Shown: positions 17,221-26,333, counted from the stretch's first letter. The stretch: DNA of 64,000 nucleotides from Halomarina halobia (GCF_029338575.1 NZ_CP119992.1:558001-622000); one strand, 5' to 3'. Notes: a model not told the origin generated them from the letters alone. A program made the numbers and translations.

Positions 17221-18564
17221 TCATCGAAGTACGACGCGTCCCTCGCACTCGGGGGCGACCCCGACCGCGCGGGCGTAGTCGGCGAGCACCTCGTACTGGA
17301 CGCCGTGGGTCTCGACGCGGTGGGCGGGGCGGAGCGTCGGGAACTCGTGACTTGCCTGGAGGAGGTAGGCGTTCGTCGCCAGCCGGTAGGTCGCCCCGTC
17401 GGACACCGGCAGGCCGTCCACGGTCAGTTCGACCACCTCGCGCGCGGCGGTGTCGTAGACCACCGCCGCGCCGCTGACGTGGGCGTTCCAGTTCGGATCG
17501 CCGTGGGGGGCGCGGTAGGCCTCACCGAACAGGGAGCGCAGGTCCTCGCCGGTCACCGCCGCCACCGCGACCGGTTCGTCGAACGGGACCACGCTCACGA
17601 GGTCGGCCACCGTCACCTCCCCCTCGAGCGGCGGCCCGTCTCGGAGGCCGCCGCTGTTGTGGAGCGCGCAGTCGGCGTCGGTCGCCCACCGATAGGCGTC
17701 GGCGACGAAGTTCCCGACGCGGCACTCCCCGTTCCGCCGGAGGTCGCGGGTGCGTCGGATCGGCGTCTCGACGCGCGCGACGACCTCCGAGAGCCCCGTG
17801 GCGGATCGGTGGCGCTCGAAGCGCGCCCGGAGGTCCGCGTCGGGCGTCGCGCCGTCGACGGAGTGGGCGGTCGCGGTTCCCGAGTCGAGGTCCACCTCGA
17901 TCAGGCGCTCGCCGTTCGGGCCCGGGCGGGTGCAGACGGTGCCGGCGACGCGCTCGATCCGGGGGACGTGGACGTGACCACCGAGGATCGCGTCCACGTC
18001 GAACCGGCGCGCGAGGTCGTCGTCCGCGCCGCCGAGGTGCGAGAGCACGACGAGGTGGTCGGCACCCGCGTCGCGCAGGCGGTCGAGTTCCCGGCCGGCG
18101 GCGGCGAGCGGATCGGCGAACGAGAGCCCGTTCGCCCGCGGGCTCATCTCCTTCGTGGCCGGGTCGGTGAGGCCGACGAGGCCGACGGTCGCGCCGTCGG
18201 CCGCGAGCGTCGTCGACGGGACGACGCCCGCCTCCTCGCCGAAGACCGACCCGTCGTCGCGGACGTTGGCGCTGAGCCACCGCTGGGGGGAGTCGCGGAC
18301 GATCCCGAGGGTCGCATCCAGACCGTAGTCGAAGTCGTGGTTCCCGAACGTTTCCGCGTCCGGGCGGACGGCCTCGAAGAACTCGACGGCCTGCCTGCCC
18401 TTCTTTACGAGCGGGAGGACGCCCGGCGCGGTGTTGTCGCCGGTGCCCACCACGAGCGCGTCGTCGCCGCGTCGCTCGCGGAGCCGCCCCGCGAGGCGCG
18501 CGAGGCGATCGGGCGCGTCGTAGACCCCCTCGAGGTCGGAGTAGTGGAGGAGTCGCGGAGACAC
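17221..18564 (-). CDS. 5'-nucleotidase / UDP-sugar hydrolase family metallophosphoesterase
   Basis: Protein of about 447 residues from the GTG at 18564 (another in-frame GTG lies 6 nt upstream). Dimetal phosphatase motifs in order are HYSDLEGV (D and H ligands, degenerate), VVGTGDNTAPG, FGNHDFDYG (the GNHD signature), VLSHLGG and ILGGHVHVPR (GHxH). The C-terminal 5'-nucleotidase domain (about 260-447) has CRVGNFVADAYRWATDADCALHNSGGLRD and NAYLLQA, which bind the nucleotide. No signal peptide is visible, unlike most secreted relatives, so it may act inside the cell in nucleotide salvage. Confidence 0.9.
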   Translation of the reverse strand: MSPRLLHYSDLEGVYDAPDRLARLAGRLRERRGDDALVVGTGDNTAPGVLPLVKKGRQAVEFFEAVRPDAETFGNHDFDYGLDATLGIVRDSPQRWLSANVRDDGSVFGEEAGVVPSTTLAADGATVGLVGLTDPATKEMSPRANGLSFADPLAAAGRELDRLRDAGADHLVVLSHLGGADDDLARRFDVDAILGGHVHVPRIERVAGTVCTRPGPNGERLIEVDLDSGTATAHSVDGATPDADLRARFERHRSATGLSEVVARVETPIRRTRDLRRNGECRVGNFVADAYRWATDADCALHNSGGLRDGPPLEGEVTVADLVSVVPFDEPVAVAAVTGEDLRSLFGEAYRAPHGDPNWNAHVSGAAVVYDTAAREVVELTVDGLPVSDGATYRLATNAYLLQASHEFPTLRPAHRVETHGVQYEVLADYARAVGVAPECEGRVVLR

Positions 18565-18723
18565 TACCACCACGGGCGGTGCGACGGAACAAAGACCCAT
18601 CGCCTGTACCTGCGGGGATCGGCCGTCCGTACGCGTTCACGGACGCGCGTCGTCGGCGCGTCGAATCCCGTGCGACAGGTACGGTCGGCAGTATATTTAC
18701 GCCCGGGGCGACGAGGGGTGTGC

Positions 18724-18963
18724 ATGGAAGCGCGAACGCATCCCGACGGGATGACGCTCTTCGTGGCCCGTGACGAACCCGAGCGCGGATCGAAGGGGCC
18801 GTTCTACGTGGTCTACCGCACCGACGACGGCGAGCGCCGCTGGGGCTTCTTCTGCTCGAACTGCGAGACGTTCGACACCGCCGTCGACGCGATGGGTCGC
18901 ATCCAGTGTAACGTCTGTAGCAACCTCCACAAGGCCGAGGAGTGGGACGCCGCTCACGAGTGA
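18724..18963 (+). CDS. DUF5816-type small zinc-ribbon protein
   Basis: Protein of 79 residues. Start at ATG 18724, about 30 nt after a TATATTTAC box near 18691. Two CxxC pairs (FFCSNCETFD and IQCNVCSNLHKAEEWD) would bind one zinc. The preceding GSKGPFYVVYRTDDGERRWGFF and the terminal EEWDAAHE match a haloarchaeal family I recognise as DUF5816. Its function is unknown. Confidence 0.8.
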   Translation: MEARTHPDGMTLFVARDEPERGSKGPFYVVYRTDDGERRWGFFCSNCETFDTAVDAMGRIQCNVCSNLHKAEEWDAAHE

Positions 18964-19110
18964 TCCCGGGCGATCACCGCCGGAGTGGACGGGGGCCGAG
19001 GGGGATCGTCGGCGACCGCTGGTGATCGCGGCCGCGACGTTCTCCCCCTCGTGGGTATCGTGCTAATTCGTGGCAAAGACTAAGCCCCGTCGAATACAAT
19101 CCGCATACGA

Positions 19111-19425
19111 ATGGTGGTTGTTAACAAGCCGCTACTCGACGAAGCGCGCACGATCTTCACCGACCTCGGGTACACCGTAACCGACCTCGGCTCCGAACTC
19201 CGGGCCGAACGAAAGTGGCGGATCGTCTACGTCACGGCCGACGATCCCGACGAGGTCACGGAGGACGTCGACCTTCGCTGTTTCATCACCAACGAAGATC
19301 GCGCGTCCCGGCTCCGGGAGGAACTCCTCGCACGCGGTCCCGACTACGACTGGGCGGTCATGAGCGTCGGCGACGACGGGTACGACGTTCTCCACCCGCA
19401 GTCCAGCCAGGCGCTCCCGACCTGA
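19111..19425 (+). CDS. conserved haloarchaeal protein of unknown function
   Basis: Protein of 104 residues, acidic, with no membrane segments. It has alternating alpha/beta patterning: LLDEARTIFTDLGYTVTDLG, KWRIVYVTADDPDEV, RCFITNEDRASRLREELL, YDWAVMSVGDDGYDVLHP. I recognise it as a type recurrent in haloarchaea but can name no function. The gene stands alone between two unrelated plus-strand genes. Confidence 0.75.
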   Translation: MVVVNKPLLDEARTIFTDLGYTVTDLGSELRAERKWRIVYVTADDPDEVTEDVDLRCFITNEDRASRLREELLARGPDYDWAVMSVGDDGYDVLHPQSSQALPT

Positions 19426-19502
19426 CGCGGGTCGACCCCACGCCGACGGTGAGACACCGGGTGTCACGAACGCCTTTTAGGTGTCGAATAGATAGGAGAT
19501 GC

Positions 19503-20429
19503 ATGTTCGTCGGGCACGGTCTGCTCGCCTTCGCCCTCGCCGCCCTCGCCGCTCGGCGGATCGGCTGGTCGCGCGAGCGAGCGCTCACCGTCGGCCTCCT
19601 CGCGGGGGCGTTCGGCGTCCTCCCGGACGTGGACATGCTCTACGCGGTCGTCGGCTTCGCCTCGGGCGCGGACTCCGCCACCGGCCTCGCACGGGACTTC
19701 TGGGCCGCGAGCACCGTCGTTCACCGCGCGATGACCCACTCGCTCGTCGCCGGGAGCGTCGCGGCCGCGGGCTTCGCGGCGTGGCGCTCCGAGAGGACGC
19801 GGGTCCGCCTCGCGGGTGGTAGTCTCCTGGGGGCGCTCGTCGTCGTCGCCGCGCTCGCGAGCGGCGCGCTCGGCGCGTTCGTCATCGCGGCGTTCGTCCT
19901 CGGCGGACTCGCGCTCGTCGCCGCGGCGCGGCGCGCCGACCTCTCCCCCGCGGCGGTCCTCGGCGCCGCGCTGGTCGGCCTGCTGAGCCACCCCTTCGGC
20001 GATCTGTTCACCGGGGAGCCGCCGCGCCTGCTCTACCCGCTCGACGCCACCGTCCTCGTCCACCGCGTGACGCTCGCCCCCGACCCGACGCTCCACCTCC
20101 TCGGCGCCGCGACGGTCGAACTCCTCGCGCTGTGGGCCGGCGCGGTCGTGTTCCTGCGCCTGCGCGATCGCCGCGTGCGCGACGTCGTCCACCCCTGGTC
20201 CGCGTTCGGCCTCGCGTACGCGGGGGCCGTCCTCGCGCTCCCCGCGCCGACGCTCGACCTCTCCTACCCGTTCGTCTTCGGCGTCATCGGCGTCGGCGCG
20301 CTCGGCAGCGCGCCGCACGTGATCCGTCGGGACCGCCCCGAAACCGCCGTCGCGGCGGCGGTCACGGCCCTCGCGACGATCACGCTGGGCGTCCTCGCGT
20401 ACACCGCGGGCTACCTCGTGGCCGGCTAG
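19503..20429 (+). CDS. membrane-bound metal-dependent hydrolase (YdjM/DUF457 type)
   Basis: Protein of 308 residues; start at ATG 19503 preceded by a GGAG Shine-Dalgarno-like motif (ATAGGAGATGC). Hydrophobic throughout, about 8 segments. The metal-ligand pattern of the YdjM family (PF04307) is visible: VGHGLLAFALAA near the start, GVLPDVDMLY, VVHRAMTHSLVAG (H-R-x-x-T-H-S), and LLSHPFGDLFTGE (H and D). The enzymatic activity of the family is largely inferred. The next gene begins 129 bp downstream. Confidence 0.85.
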   Translation: MFVGHGLLAFALAALAARRIGWSRERALTVGLLAGAFGVLPDVDMLYAVVGFASGADSATGLARDFWAASTVVHRAMTHSLVAGSVAAAGFAAWRSERTRVRLAGGSLLGALVVVAALASGALGAFVIAAFVLGGLALVAAARRADLSPAAVLGAALVGLLSHPFGDLFTGEPPRLLYPLDATVLVHRVTLAPDPTLHLLGAATVELLALWAGAVVFLRLRDRRVRDVVHPWSAFGLAYAGAVLALPAPTLDLSYPFVFGVIGVGALGSAPHVIRRDRPETAVAAAVTALATITLGVLAYTAGYLVAG

Positions 20430-20558
20430 CGCCGAGTAGCGCCCGACCCCCCGGCCGTCGCTCGTTCCTCTCACGTCGCCCGTCGCCCGAGCCGGCCGAC
20501 CGCCGGTTCGGCCGACTCCCGGGTAAGATTTCTAACCCCGCCGCACTTCCTTCGAGTT

Positions 20559-21146
20559 ATGGAGACGAGTGATCTGGGTCGCGTCCTGCGAAACGCCCGG
20601 TTGAACGCCGGGCTGGCGTGGGCGCTCGTCGGCGTCGTGGTCCTGGTGGCGGTACGCAACGCGCTCGACGGCGACCCGCTGTGGGCCGGATTCGCCGCCG
20701 TCGTCGCGCTCGTCTCGGTCGTGCCCGCGGCGCTGCTCCGATCGACGAGGGCGATGCTCCCCTGGGAGGTGGTGCTGCTCGCGGCGCTCCCGCTGCTCGC
20801 CCGCCCGTTCGGACCGCCGGGCGTGAGCGACGTCGCCACGTACATCGCGGTCGCCGCCATCGCGCTCATCGTGGCGGTCGAACTCCACGTGTTCACGCCC
20901 GTCGAGATGAGCTACGGGTTCGCCGTCTTCTTCGTCGTCGTGGCGACGATGGCCGCGGCCGGGATCTGGGCGGTGGTGCGCTGGGTCGCGGACATCTACC
21001 TCGGAACGGGCTTCCTGCTCGATCAGCGCGGCCTCATGCTCGAGTTCGTCGCCTCGACCGCGGCCGGCGCGGTCGCGGGCGTCGTCTTCGAGTTCTACTT
21101 CCGGCGGTACGCCAACGTGTCCGAGCGCCTGGAGGTGGACCTGTGA
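20559..21146 (+). CDS. membrane protein of unknown function
   Basis: Protein of 195 residues with about six hydrophobic helices and no recognised catalytic motif. The Arg-rich N-terminus before the first helix and the acidic C-terminal tail (NVSERLEVDL) suggest both ends are cytoplasmic. Its stop codon overlaps the GTG start of the next membrane gene (GTGA), so the two are translationally coupled and possibly form a complex. Confidence 0.75.
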   Translation: METSDLGRVLRNARLNAGLAWALVGVVVLVAVRNALDGDPLWAGFAAVVALVSVVPAALLRSTRAMLPWEVVLLAALPLLARPFGPPGVSDVATYIAVAAIALIVAVELHVFTPVEMSYGFAVFFVVVATMAAAGIWAVVRWVADIYLGTGFLLDQRGLMLEFVASTAAGAVAGVVFEFYFRRYANVSERLEVDL

Positions 21147-21805
21147 GGGTCCGCGAGTACCTCGGCATCGACGACCGCCGCCAGCGCCAGCTCGTCTGGG
21201 CGATGGAGGTCTGTCTCGTCGGGATGTTCTTCATCGGCCTCGACCGGGGTAACACGGGCATCATCGTCAACACGGCCGTCGCGCTCGGCGTGACGCGCCT
21301 CCCGTCGCTGCTCGAACGCGACTTCAGCATCCCGATGGACCCCGGGCTGACCCTCTGGATCACGACGGCGGTCTTCCTCCACGCGCTCGGCACCGTCGGG
21401 CTGCCGAAGATGAATTCCCCCTTCTACCAGTCGGTGTGGTGGTGGGACCACCTCACGCACACCCTCTCTGCGACGGTGGTGGCCGCGGTCGGCTACTCGG
21501 GGGCCCGCGCGCTCGAACTCCACTCCGACAGCAACCGCTTCCCCGGGCCGTTCATGTTCGTCTACATCCTGCTGTTCGTCATCGCCTTCGGCGTCCTCTG
21601 GGAGGTCATCGAGTTCCTCATCGGCGAGGTCGCCGCGCTCGTCGGCGCGACCTCCGTCCTCACGCAGTACGGCGTCGAGGACACGATGCTCGACCTGGTG
21701 TTCAACACCATCGGCGCGGTCATCGTCGCCGTCTGGGGCACCGCCCACCTCACCGACGTGGCGCACGCGCTGAGCACCCGGCTGGCGCTGCGCCGGGCGG
21801 ACTGA
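21143..21805 (+). CDS. membrane protein of unknown function (DUF2238/YjdF-like)
   Basis: Protein of 220 residues from a GTG that overlaps the preceding stop. About six membrane segments. Conserved-looking polar motifs lie in or near helices: YQSVWWWDHLTHTLSATVVAA (W-D-H-x-x-H), VLWEVIEFLIGE (E-x-x-E) and YGVEDTMLDLVFNTIGA (D-T-x-x-D). This His/Asp/Glu arrangement is that of YjdF/DUF2238-type proteins. Function unknown; coupled with the preceding gene. Confidence 0.75.
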   Translation: MRVREYLGIDDRRQRQLVWAMEVCLVGMFFIGLDRGNTGIIVNTAVALGVTRLPSLLERDFSIPMDPGLTLWITTAVFLHALGTVGLPKMNSPFYQSVWWWDHLTHTLSATVVAAVGYSGARALELHSDSNRFPGPFMFVYILLFVIAFGVLWEVIEFLIGEVAALVGATSVLTQYGVEDTMLDLVFNTIGAVIVAVWGTAHLTDVAHALSTRLALRRAD

Positions 21806-21890
21806 CGCCGCGGGCGCGCTACCTGCCGCCCGCGGTGACCCCCGCGCCGCGTGTACACTTATTGCACAGCGGGGAGTAGCGTAACGGGCA

Positions 21891-22088
21891 ATGGTCTTCA
21901 AGAAGATCACCCTCATCGGGACCAGCGAGGAGAGCTTCGAAGCCGCGGTGGACGACGCCATCAACCGCGCCGAGGAGACGCTCGAACACGTCCAGTGGGT
22001 CGAGGTGACCCACCAGGGCGTGGAGATCGCGACCGCGGAGGACCGCGAGTACCAGGCGGAGGTCGAAGTCGCGTTCAAGATCGAGTGA
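21891..22088 (+). CDS. dodecin, flavin-binding protein
   Basis: Protein of 65 residues, the normal dodecin length. It has the beta-alpha-beta-beta pattern ([21 protein letters not shown], then [14 protein letters not shown], then [12 protein letters not shown]). The Trp of VQWVEV is the residue that stacks with flavins in the characterised Halobacterium dodecin, and the following Gln of HQG is also conserved. Twelve subunits form a hollow sphere storing riboflavin or lumichrome. Preceded by an ACACTTATT promoter-like box about 38 nt upstream. Confidence 0.95.
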   Translation: MVFKKITLIGTSEESFEAAVDDAINRAEETLEHVQWVEVTHQGVEIATAEDREYQAEVEVAFKIE

Positions 22089-22146
22089 CGCCGGCGGGGA
22101 CGGACGTCGCGGCGGCGCTACCGACTCGTCGATCTCTCGACCTCTT

Positions 22147-22512
22147 TTACGTCCGGAACGACTCGCCGCAGCCGCACTCGCTCACGATGTTGGGGTTCTC
22201 GACGTGGAAGCCCGCGCCCTGGAGGCCCCCCTCGAAGTCGAGGACGCTCCCCTCGATGTAGCGCATGCTCGCGGGATCGACGAATATGCGCAGTCCCTCG
22301 TGTTCGGTGACGGTGTCGTCCGGCTCCGGCTCGTGGTCGAACCGCATCCCGTAGGAGAGCCCCGCGCAGCCGCCCTGCTGGACGAACAGGCGCAGGCCCG
22401 CCTCGGACGTGTCGAGCCCCTCGCCGTCGAGCAGCGAGAGCGCCTGCTCCGCGGCCTCCTCCGTTACCTCGACCGCCGCGTCGGCGTCGGCGTTCGCAGT
22501 CGTGCTACTCAT
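22147..22512 (-). CDS. HesB/IscA/ErpA-type iron-sulfur assembly protein
   Basis: Protein of 121 residues from ATG 22512. The three ligand cysteines of A-type carriers are present: one in FVQQGGCAGLSYGMRF and the C-x-C pair in SECGCGESF at the C-terminus. The core EEAAEQALSLL and GLRIFVDPASMRYIEG stretches are family hallmarks. It delivers Fe-S clusters to apoproteins. A NifU-like scaffold is encoded elsewhere in the window (55959-56264). Confidence 0.94.
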   Translation of the reverse strand: MSSTTANADADAAVEVTEEAAEQALSLLDGEGLDTSEAGLRLFVQQGGCAGLSYGMRFDHEPEPDDTVTEHEGLRIFVDPASMRYIEGSVLDFEGGLQGAGFHVENPNIVSECGCGESFRT

Positions 22513-22645
22513 ACCCGAACATGCTCCCCGCAGGATGTTAATCTTGACGCCGATCTCCCGGCTCGTCGCCGTCCTTCCGTCGGCGGACGACACCGGCTGT
22601 CACGGCCCCGCCAAACGAACGTCCGCGGCGTGCGAAGCCGGCGCG

Positions 22646-23089
22646 ATGACCGACTCGGCCGACTCGATCCGCGAGGCGACGACCGAGCGGGAGCGACGCG
22701 ACATCGGCGCGCTCCAGGGACAGCTCTTTTCGGACCTCGACGACGGCGACGTTCGGGCGTTCTTCGACGACGCCTACCGCGCGTTCTACCTCTACGAGGG
22801 GGACGCGCCCGTCGCCGTCGTCGGCGTCTCCGTCCGGTCGGTCCTGCACCACGAGCGCCACGTCTGGGTGCACGACCTCGTCGTGGACGAGGCGAACCGG
22901 GGGGAGTGACGCGGCGCGCGCCCGCTTACCCTCGTCGAGGACCGGGCCCGCGAGCGCGGATGCGACCTCGTGGCGTTCGCGGTTCGGGAGGGCAACGACG
23001 GCGCACGGCGGTTCTACGAGCGCCGCGGGTACGAACCCTGGGGGACGGTCTACGAGCGACGGCTGCCAGAGGGGACGGACGCCCCGTGA
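22646..23089 (+). pseudogene. GNAT acetyltransferase interrupted by in-frame TGA
   Basis: The frame from ATG 22646 reads through GNAT strands (APVAVVGVSVRSVLH, VWVHDLVVDEANRGE) and meets TGA at 22907-22909, inside motif A where R-G-x-G-x-G is expected. The same frame continues after the stop with LTLVEDRARERGCDLVAFAV and NDGARRFYERRGYEPWG (motif B), ending at 23089. The spacing across the stop is what an intact protein would need, so this is a point change or compensating small indels rather than a deletion. It may be a true pseudogene or a sequence error. Confidence 0.75.
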
Positions 23090-24460
23090 TCACTCGGCGT
23101 CCGCGTTTCCGTCCTCCCCGTTCTCCCCGTTCTCGTCGGCGAACCGCGCCTCGACGCTGTCATCGGCGAACCGCGCCTCGATACTGTCATCGGCGAACCG
23201 CGCCTCGATACTGGCCGCGTGCGCGTCGAGCCCCTCGGTCCGGGCGAGAGTGGTCACCGTCTCCCGGAGGTCCGCGAGCCCCCGGCGCGAGAGGCGCTGG
23301 ACGGTGGTCGAGCGGAGGAACGTCTCGACGGAGAGGCCGCCGAAGACGCGTGCGCCGCCGCCCGTCGGGAGGACGTGGTTCGTCCCGCTAGCGTAGTCCC
23401 CCGCGGCGACCGGGGTATTCGGGCCGAGGAAGACGCTTCCCGCGTTCGTGACCCGCTCCGACAGCGCCTCGTCGTCGTCGGCGACGATCGCGAGGTGCTC
23501 TGCGGCGTACTCCTCGGCGAACAGCACCGCCTCCGACATCGACCGGGCGAGGAAGACGCCGCTGGCGTCGTTCGAGAGCGCCTCGCGGATGACCTCCGTC
23601 CGCTCGCGCGCCGCGGCCTGTTCCTCGACGGCCGCCGCGACGGCCGTCGCGAGCGCCTCGTCGTCGGTGACGGCGACGACGGCGGCGTTCGGGTCGTGCT
23701 CCGCCTGCGCGACGAGCTCCGCGGCGACGTACCCGGGCGGCGCGGTCCCGTCCGCGAGCACGAGCACCTCGCTCGGCCCGGCGAGGAAGTCGACGGCGAC
23801 GTCACCGCGCACCTCGGCCTTCGCCGCCGTCACGAAGCGGTTGCCAGGGCCGACGATCTTCTCCACGCGGGGGACGGTCTCCGTCCCGTAGGCGAGCGCG
23901 GCGATCGCCTGCGCGCCGCCGACCTGGTAGACGGCGTCCGCGCCCGCGACGTGGAGGGCCGCGAGCGTCGCCGGGTTGATCGGGTCCCCCGGGGGTGTGA
24001 CGACGGCGACGTGCTCGACGCCCGCTACCTTCGCGGGAACCACGCCCATCAGCGCGCTGGAGGGGTACGCGGCGGCACCGCCGGGGACGTACACCCCGAC
24101 GCGCTCGATCGGTCTGAAGCGCCGACCGAGTTCCCGTCCGGGGGAGAACTCCCGCCGCCAGTCCTCGGGGAGCTGCGCCTCGTGGAACTCCCGGACGTTC
24201 GCGGCGGCCCGCTCGATGTGTTCGCGGAGGTCGTCCTCGATGGCCTCCGCGGCGCGCCCGGCGTCGTCGGTCACGTCGAGGTTGCCGACCTCCACGTCGT
24301 CGAACTCGCGGGCGTACTCGCGGAGGGCGACGTCGCCCTCCTGGCGCACCCGCTCTACGATGTCGCGGGCGGTCCCGGCGGCGGCGTCCACGCCGGCGTC
24401 GCGCTCGAAGAGCGCGCGCCGGTCGGCCGGACCGAGGTCCGCGACGCGTCTGACGTCCAT
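23090..24460 (-). CDS. hisD: histidinol dehydrogenase
   Basis: Protein of 456 residues catalysing the last two oxidations of histidine synthesis (histidinol to histidine, NAD+, Zn). Signatures include YVPGGAAAYPSSALMGVVPA, KIVGPGNRFVTAAK, DFLAGPSEVLVLADG and AQAEHDPNAA (Gln and His zinc ligands). Further along come AGDYASGTNHVLPTGG (with an Asp ligand region) and LDAHAASIEARF at the end of the conserved domain. The C-terminus is extended by a 9-residue tandem repeat and an acidic tail, absent from most relatives. No other his gene is adjacent. Confidence 0.96.
   Translation of the reverse strand: MDVRRVADLGPADRRALFERDAGVDAAAGTARDIVERVRQEGDVALREYAREFDDVEVGNLDVTDDAGRAAEAIEDDLREHIERAAANVREFHEAQLPEDWRREFSPGRELGRRFRPIERVGVYVPGGAAAYPSSALMGVVPAKVAGVEHVAVVTPPGDPINPATLAALHVAGADAVYQVGGAQAIAALAYGTETVPRVEKIVGPGNRFVTAAKAEVRGDVAVDFLAGPSEVLVLADGTAPPGYVAAELVAQAEHDPNAAVVAVTDDEALATAVAAAVEEQAAARERTEVIREALSNDASGVFLARSMSEAVLFAEEYAAEHLAIVADDDEALSERVTNAGSVFLGPNTPVAAGDYASGTNHVLPTGGGARVFGGLSVETFLRSTTVQRLSRRGLADLRETVTTLARTEGLDAHAASIEARFADDSIEARFADDSVEARFADENGENGEDGNADAE
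23134..23214 (-). repeat. 27-bp tandem repeat x3 in hisD 3' end
   Basis: Three in-frame 27-bp units (23134-23160, 23161-23187, 23188-23214), differing at only a few bases, encode three copies of I/V-EARFADDS/EN. The first copy matches the natural C-terminal helix of HisD, so the others are a recent in-frame duplication. Confidence 0.92.
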
Positions 24461-24505
24461 GCTCGCGGATTCGGAGGGGACGCGGAAAACGGTTGCTGAC
24501 CGGCG

Positions 24506-25282
24506 TCAGCGCGTGACGTACCAGGCGACCCCGACGGCGAGGAGGACGAACAGGCCGCCGAGGAAGAAGGCGAGGGCCGGATCGAGCCCCGCCGCGGCGT
24601 CGGCGGAGGCGCGGGCGGCCTCCGCGGCCGCCTCGGTCGGGGTGGAGGCCGAGTCCCCCGAGACGACGGAGGCGTTATCCGACGACGAGGTGGGCGCGGT
24701 GGCTTCGTTCCTGCCCGCTCCGCTCGAGCCAGAGTCGGACGCGGCGGTATCGTTGCCCCCGCCGGCCTCCGGCACGGCGTCCCCGTCCCCGGCGTCCGCG
24801 CCGCCGTCCCCGCCCGCCGGACTCCCGCCGCCGAACCGCGGGAGCAGTCGCCCGTAGAGGTACTGTCGGAGGAGGAGCGTGGCGACCACGAGCGCGAACG
24901 CGACGCCGAACAGCCGGGAGAGGAGCGACCGGAGGCGCGAGCGGTCGTCGTCCCGTCCGGCGAACAGCACGACCGCCTCGCTCGTCGGGGCGTAGACCGT
25001 CATCTCGGTGCCCTTCTCGGAGTAGCCCACCCCCGCGGCCTCGATGAGGTTCGCGTCCTCCAGCTTTCCGAGGTGGTAGTGGACGTTCTGGAGCGAGGTA
25101 CCGACGGCGTCCCGGAGTTCGGCGGGCGTGGCCGGCTGGTCGTACAGCCGCGAGAGCACCTCCCGCGTCGTCCCGGCCGAGAGGACGTCGAAGATCTCGT
25201 CGGCGCGCTCCCCGTCGAGACCGACCACCCGCGGCTCGCCCGGTTCGGTCGTCGGGGTGCCACGGAGCGGCAAGAGACTCAT
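24506..25282 (-). CDS. ArsR-type winged-helix protein with two membrane segments
   Basis: Protein of 258 residues. Residues about 25-105 form a winged helix (IFDVLSAGTTREVLSRLYDQ, TPAELRDAVGTSLQNVHYHL, LEDANLIEAAGVGYSEKGTE). Two hydrophobic helices follow (GVAFALVVATLLLRQYLY near 128 and a final AFFLGGLFVLLAVGVAWYV), separated by a disordered Gly/Asp/Ala-rich loop of about 85 residues. Membrane-anchored ArsR-like regulators are common in haloarchaea; the DNA target and signal are unknown. The small membrane gene at 25343-25552 lies just upstream on the same strand. Confidence 0.83.
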   Translation of the reverse strand: MSLLPLRGTPTTEPGEPRVVGLDGERADEIFDVLSAGTTREVLSRLYDQPATPAELRDAVGTSLQNVHYHLGKLEDANLIEAAGVGYSEKGTEMTVYAPTSEAVVLFAGRDDDRSRLRSLLSRLFGVAFALVVATLLLRQYLYGRLLPRFGGGSPAGGDGGADAGDGDAVPEAGGGNDTAASDSGSSGAGRNEATAPTSSSDNASVVSGDSASTPTEAAAEAARASADAAAGLDPALAFFLGGLFVLLAVGVAWYVTR

Positions 25283-25342
25283 CAGGTTCCTCTATCGAAG
25301 ATCACGGTAAGGCTCTTCTGGTGGATCAAGACGCGGTTTGAT

Positions 25343-25552
25343 TCATCGCAGTCCGGCGATTCCCAGGTACGAGAGGAGCCCGCGGACGAACAGGAAGCAG
25401 GCGAGCGCGGCCGCGAGGAGGGTCGTCGGCGCGGCGAGCAGGCGCGCGGTCCGGAAGCCGACGATCCCCCGCGAGAACCCGAGGACGACGAAGCTGAGCA
25501 GTATCAGCGCGAAGACGAGCGCCGCGAGTTTCCCGTACGTCTGGTGTCGCAT
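25343..25552 (-). CDS. small two-helix membrane protein
   Basis: Protein of 69 residues from ATG 25552 (a GTG lies 18 nt further upstream). Two hydrophobic helices, AALVFALILLSFVVLGF and LLAAPTTLLAAALACFLFVRG, joined by a short basic loop. No known family. It is on the same strand as the membrane-anchored ArsR-type gene and 60 bp upstream of it, so the two may be co-expressed. Confidence 0.6.
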   Translation of the reverse strand: MRHQTYGKLAALVFALILLSFVVLGFSRGIVGFRTARLLAAPTTLLAAALACFLFVRGLLSYLGIAGLR

Positions 25553-25646
25553 CCGAACGTCGTGTCGCACCGCCGCGTATCTAATCTATCGCTCGTGACG
25601 CTACGGGCGGACGACCGACCGGTCGAAAGCGCTAACTCTCCGTCGC

Positions 25647-26321
25647 GTGGACGTGACGGACGTGACGGAGTACGACGCGGTCCTGTTCGACAGCGACGGT
25701 GTCCTCGTCGAGCCGCCGGCACGCGAGACCCAACTGGAGGCCACGCGAGCGGCGTTCCGCGAGGTGGGCGTCGACGACCCCGAACGCCGACACCTGCTCG
25801 ACGTCGCGAGCGGCGTGACCGTCGACGGACTTCACGAGATCTGCGCCGCGTACGACCTCGACGCCGAGACGTTCTGGGACGCGCGCGAGCGTCACGACGA
25901 GCGCTCGCAGTTCGAGGCGTTCAGGGCGAACGCCCGCCGTCGCTACGACGACGTGACGGCCGTCGCCGAACTCCCGGTGAAGCGGGGCGTCGTGAGCAAC
26001 AACCACCACAGCACCATCGAGTTCAAACTGGACTTCTTCGACCTGCGCCCGCTGTTCGACACCTTCTACGGACGCGAGATGACCATCGAGAGCCTCTCGC
26101 TCAAGAAACCGAACACCCACTACATCGAGCGGGCCATCGCGGACCTGAACGCGGAGTCGGTGCTCTACGTCGGCGACAGCGAGAGCGACGTCGTCGCGGC
26201 GCACGGAGCGGAGTTGGATTCCGTATTTCTCCGGCGTTCTCACCGCCGCGACGTCGACCTCTCGGTCGCGCCGACGTTCGAGGTGGACTCGCTCCACGAC
26301 GTCGCCGCGCTCGTGAAATAA
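25647..26321 (+). CDS. HAD-superfamily hydrolase
   Basis: Protein of 224 residues starting at GTG 25647. HAD motif I is AVLFDSDGVLVEPP (D-x-D; the first Asp is the nucleophile); motif II is a Ser/Asn in RGVVSNNHHST; motif III is Lys in SLKKPNTHYIE; motif IV is VLYVGDSESDVVAAHGA. A helical cap (about 20-90) follows motif I, so it is a subclass I phosphatase of the phosphoglycolate phosphatase type. The substrate is not determined. Confidence 0.88.
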   Translation: MDVTDVTEYDAVLFDSDGVLVEPPARETQLEATRAAFREVGVDDPERRHLLDVASGVTVDGLHEICAAYDLDAETFWDARERHDERSQFEAFRANARRRYDDVTAVAELPVKRGVVSNNHHSTIEFKLDFFDLRPLFDTFYGREMTIESLSLKKPNTHYIERAIADLNAESVLYVGDSESDVVAAHGAELDSVFLRRSHRRDVDLSVAPTFEVDSLHDVAALVK

Positions 26322-26333
26322 ATACGGAAACGT

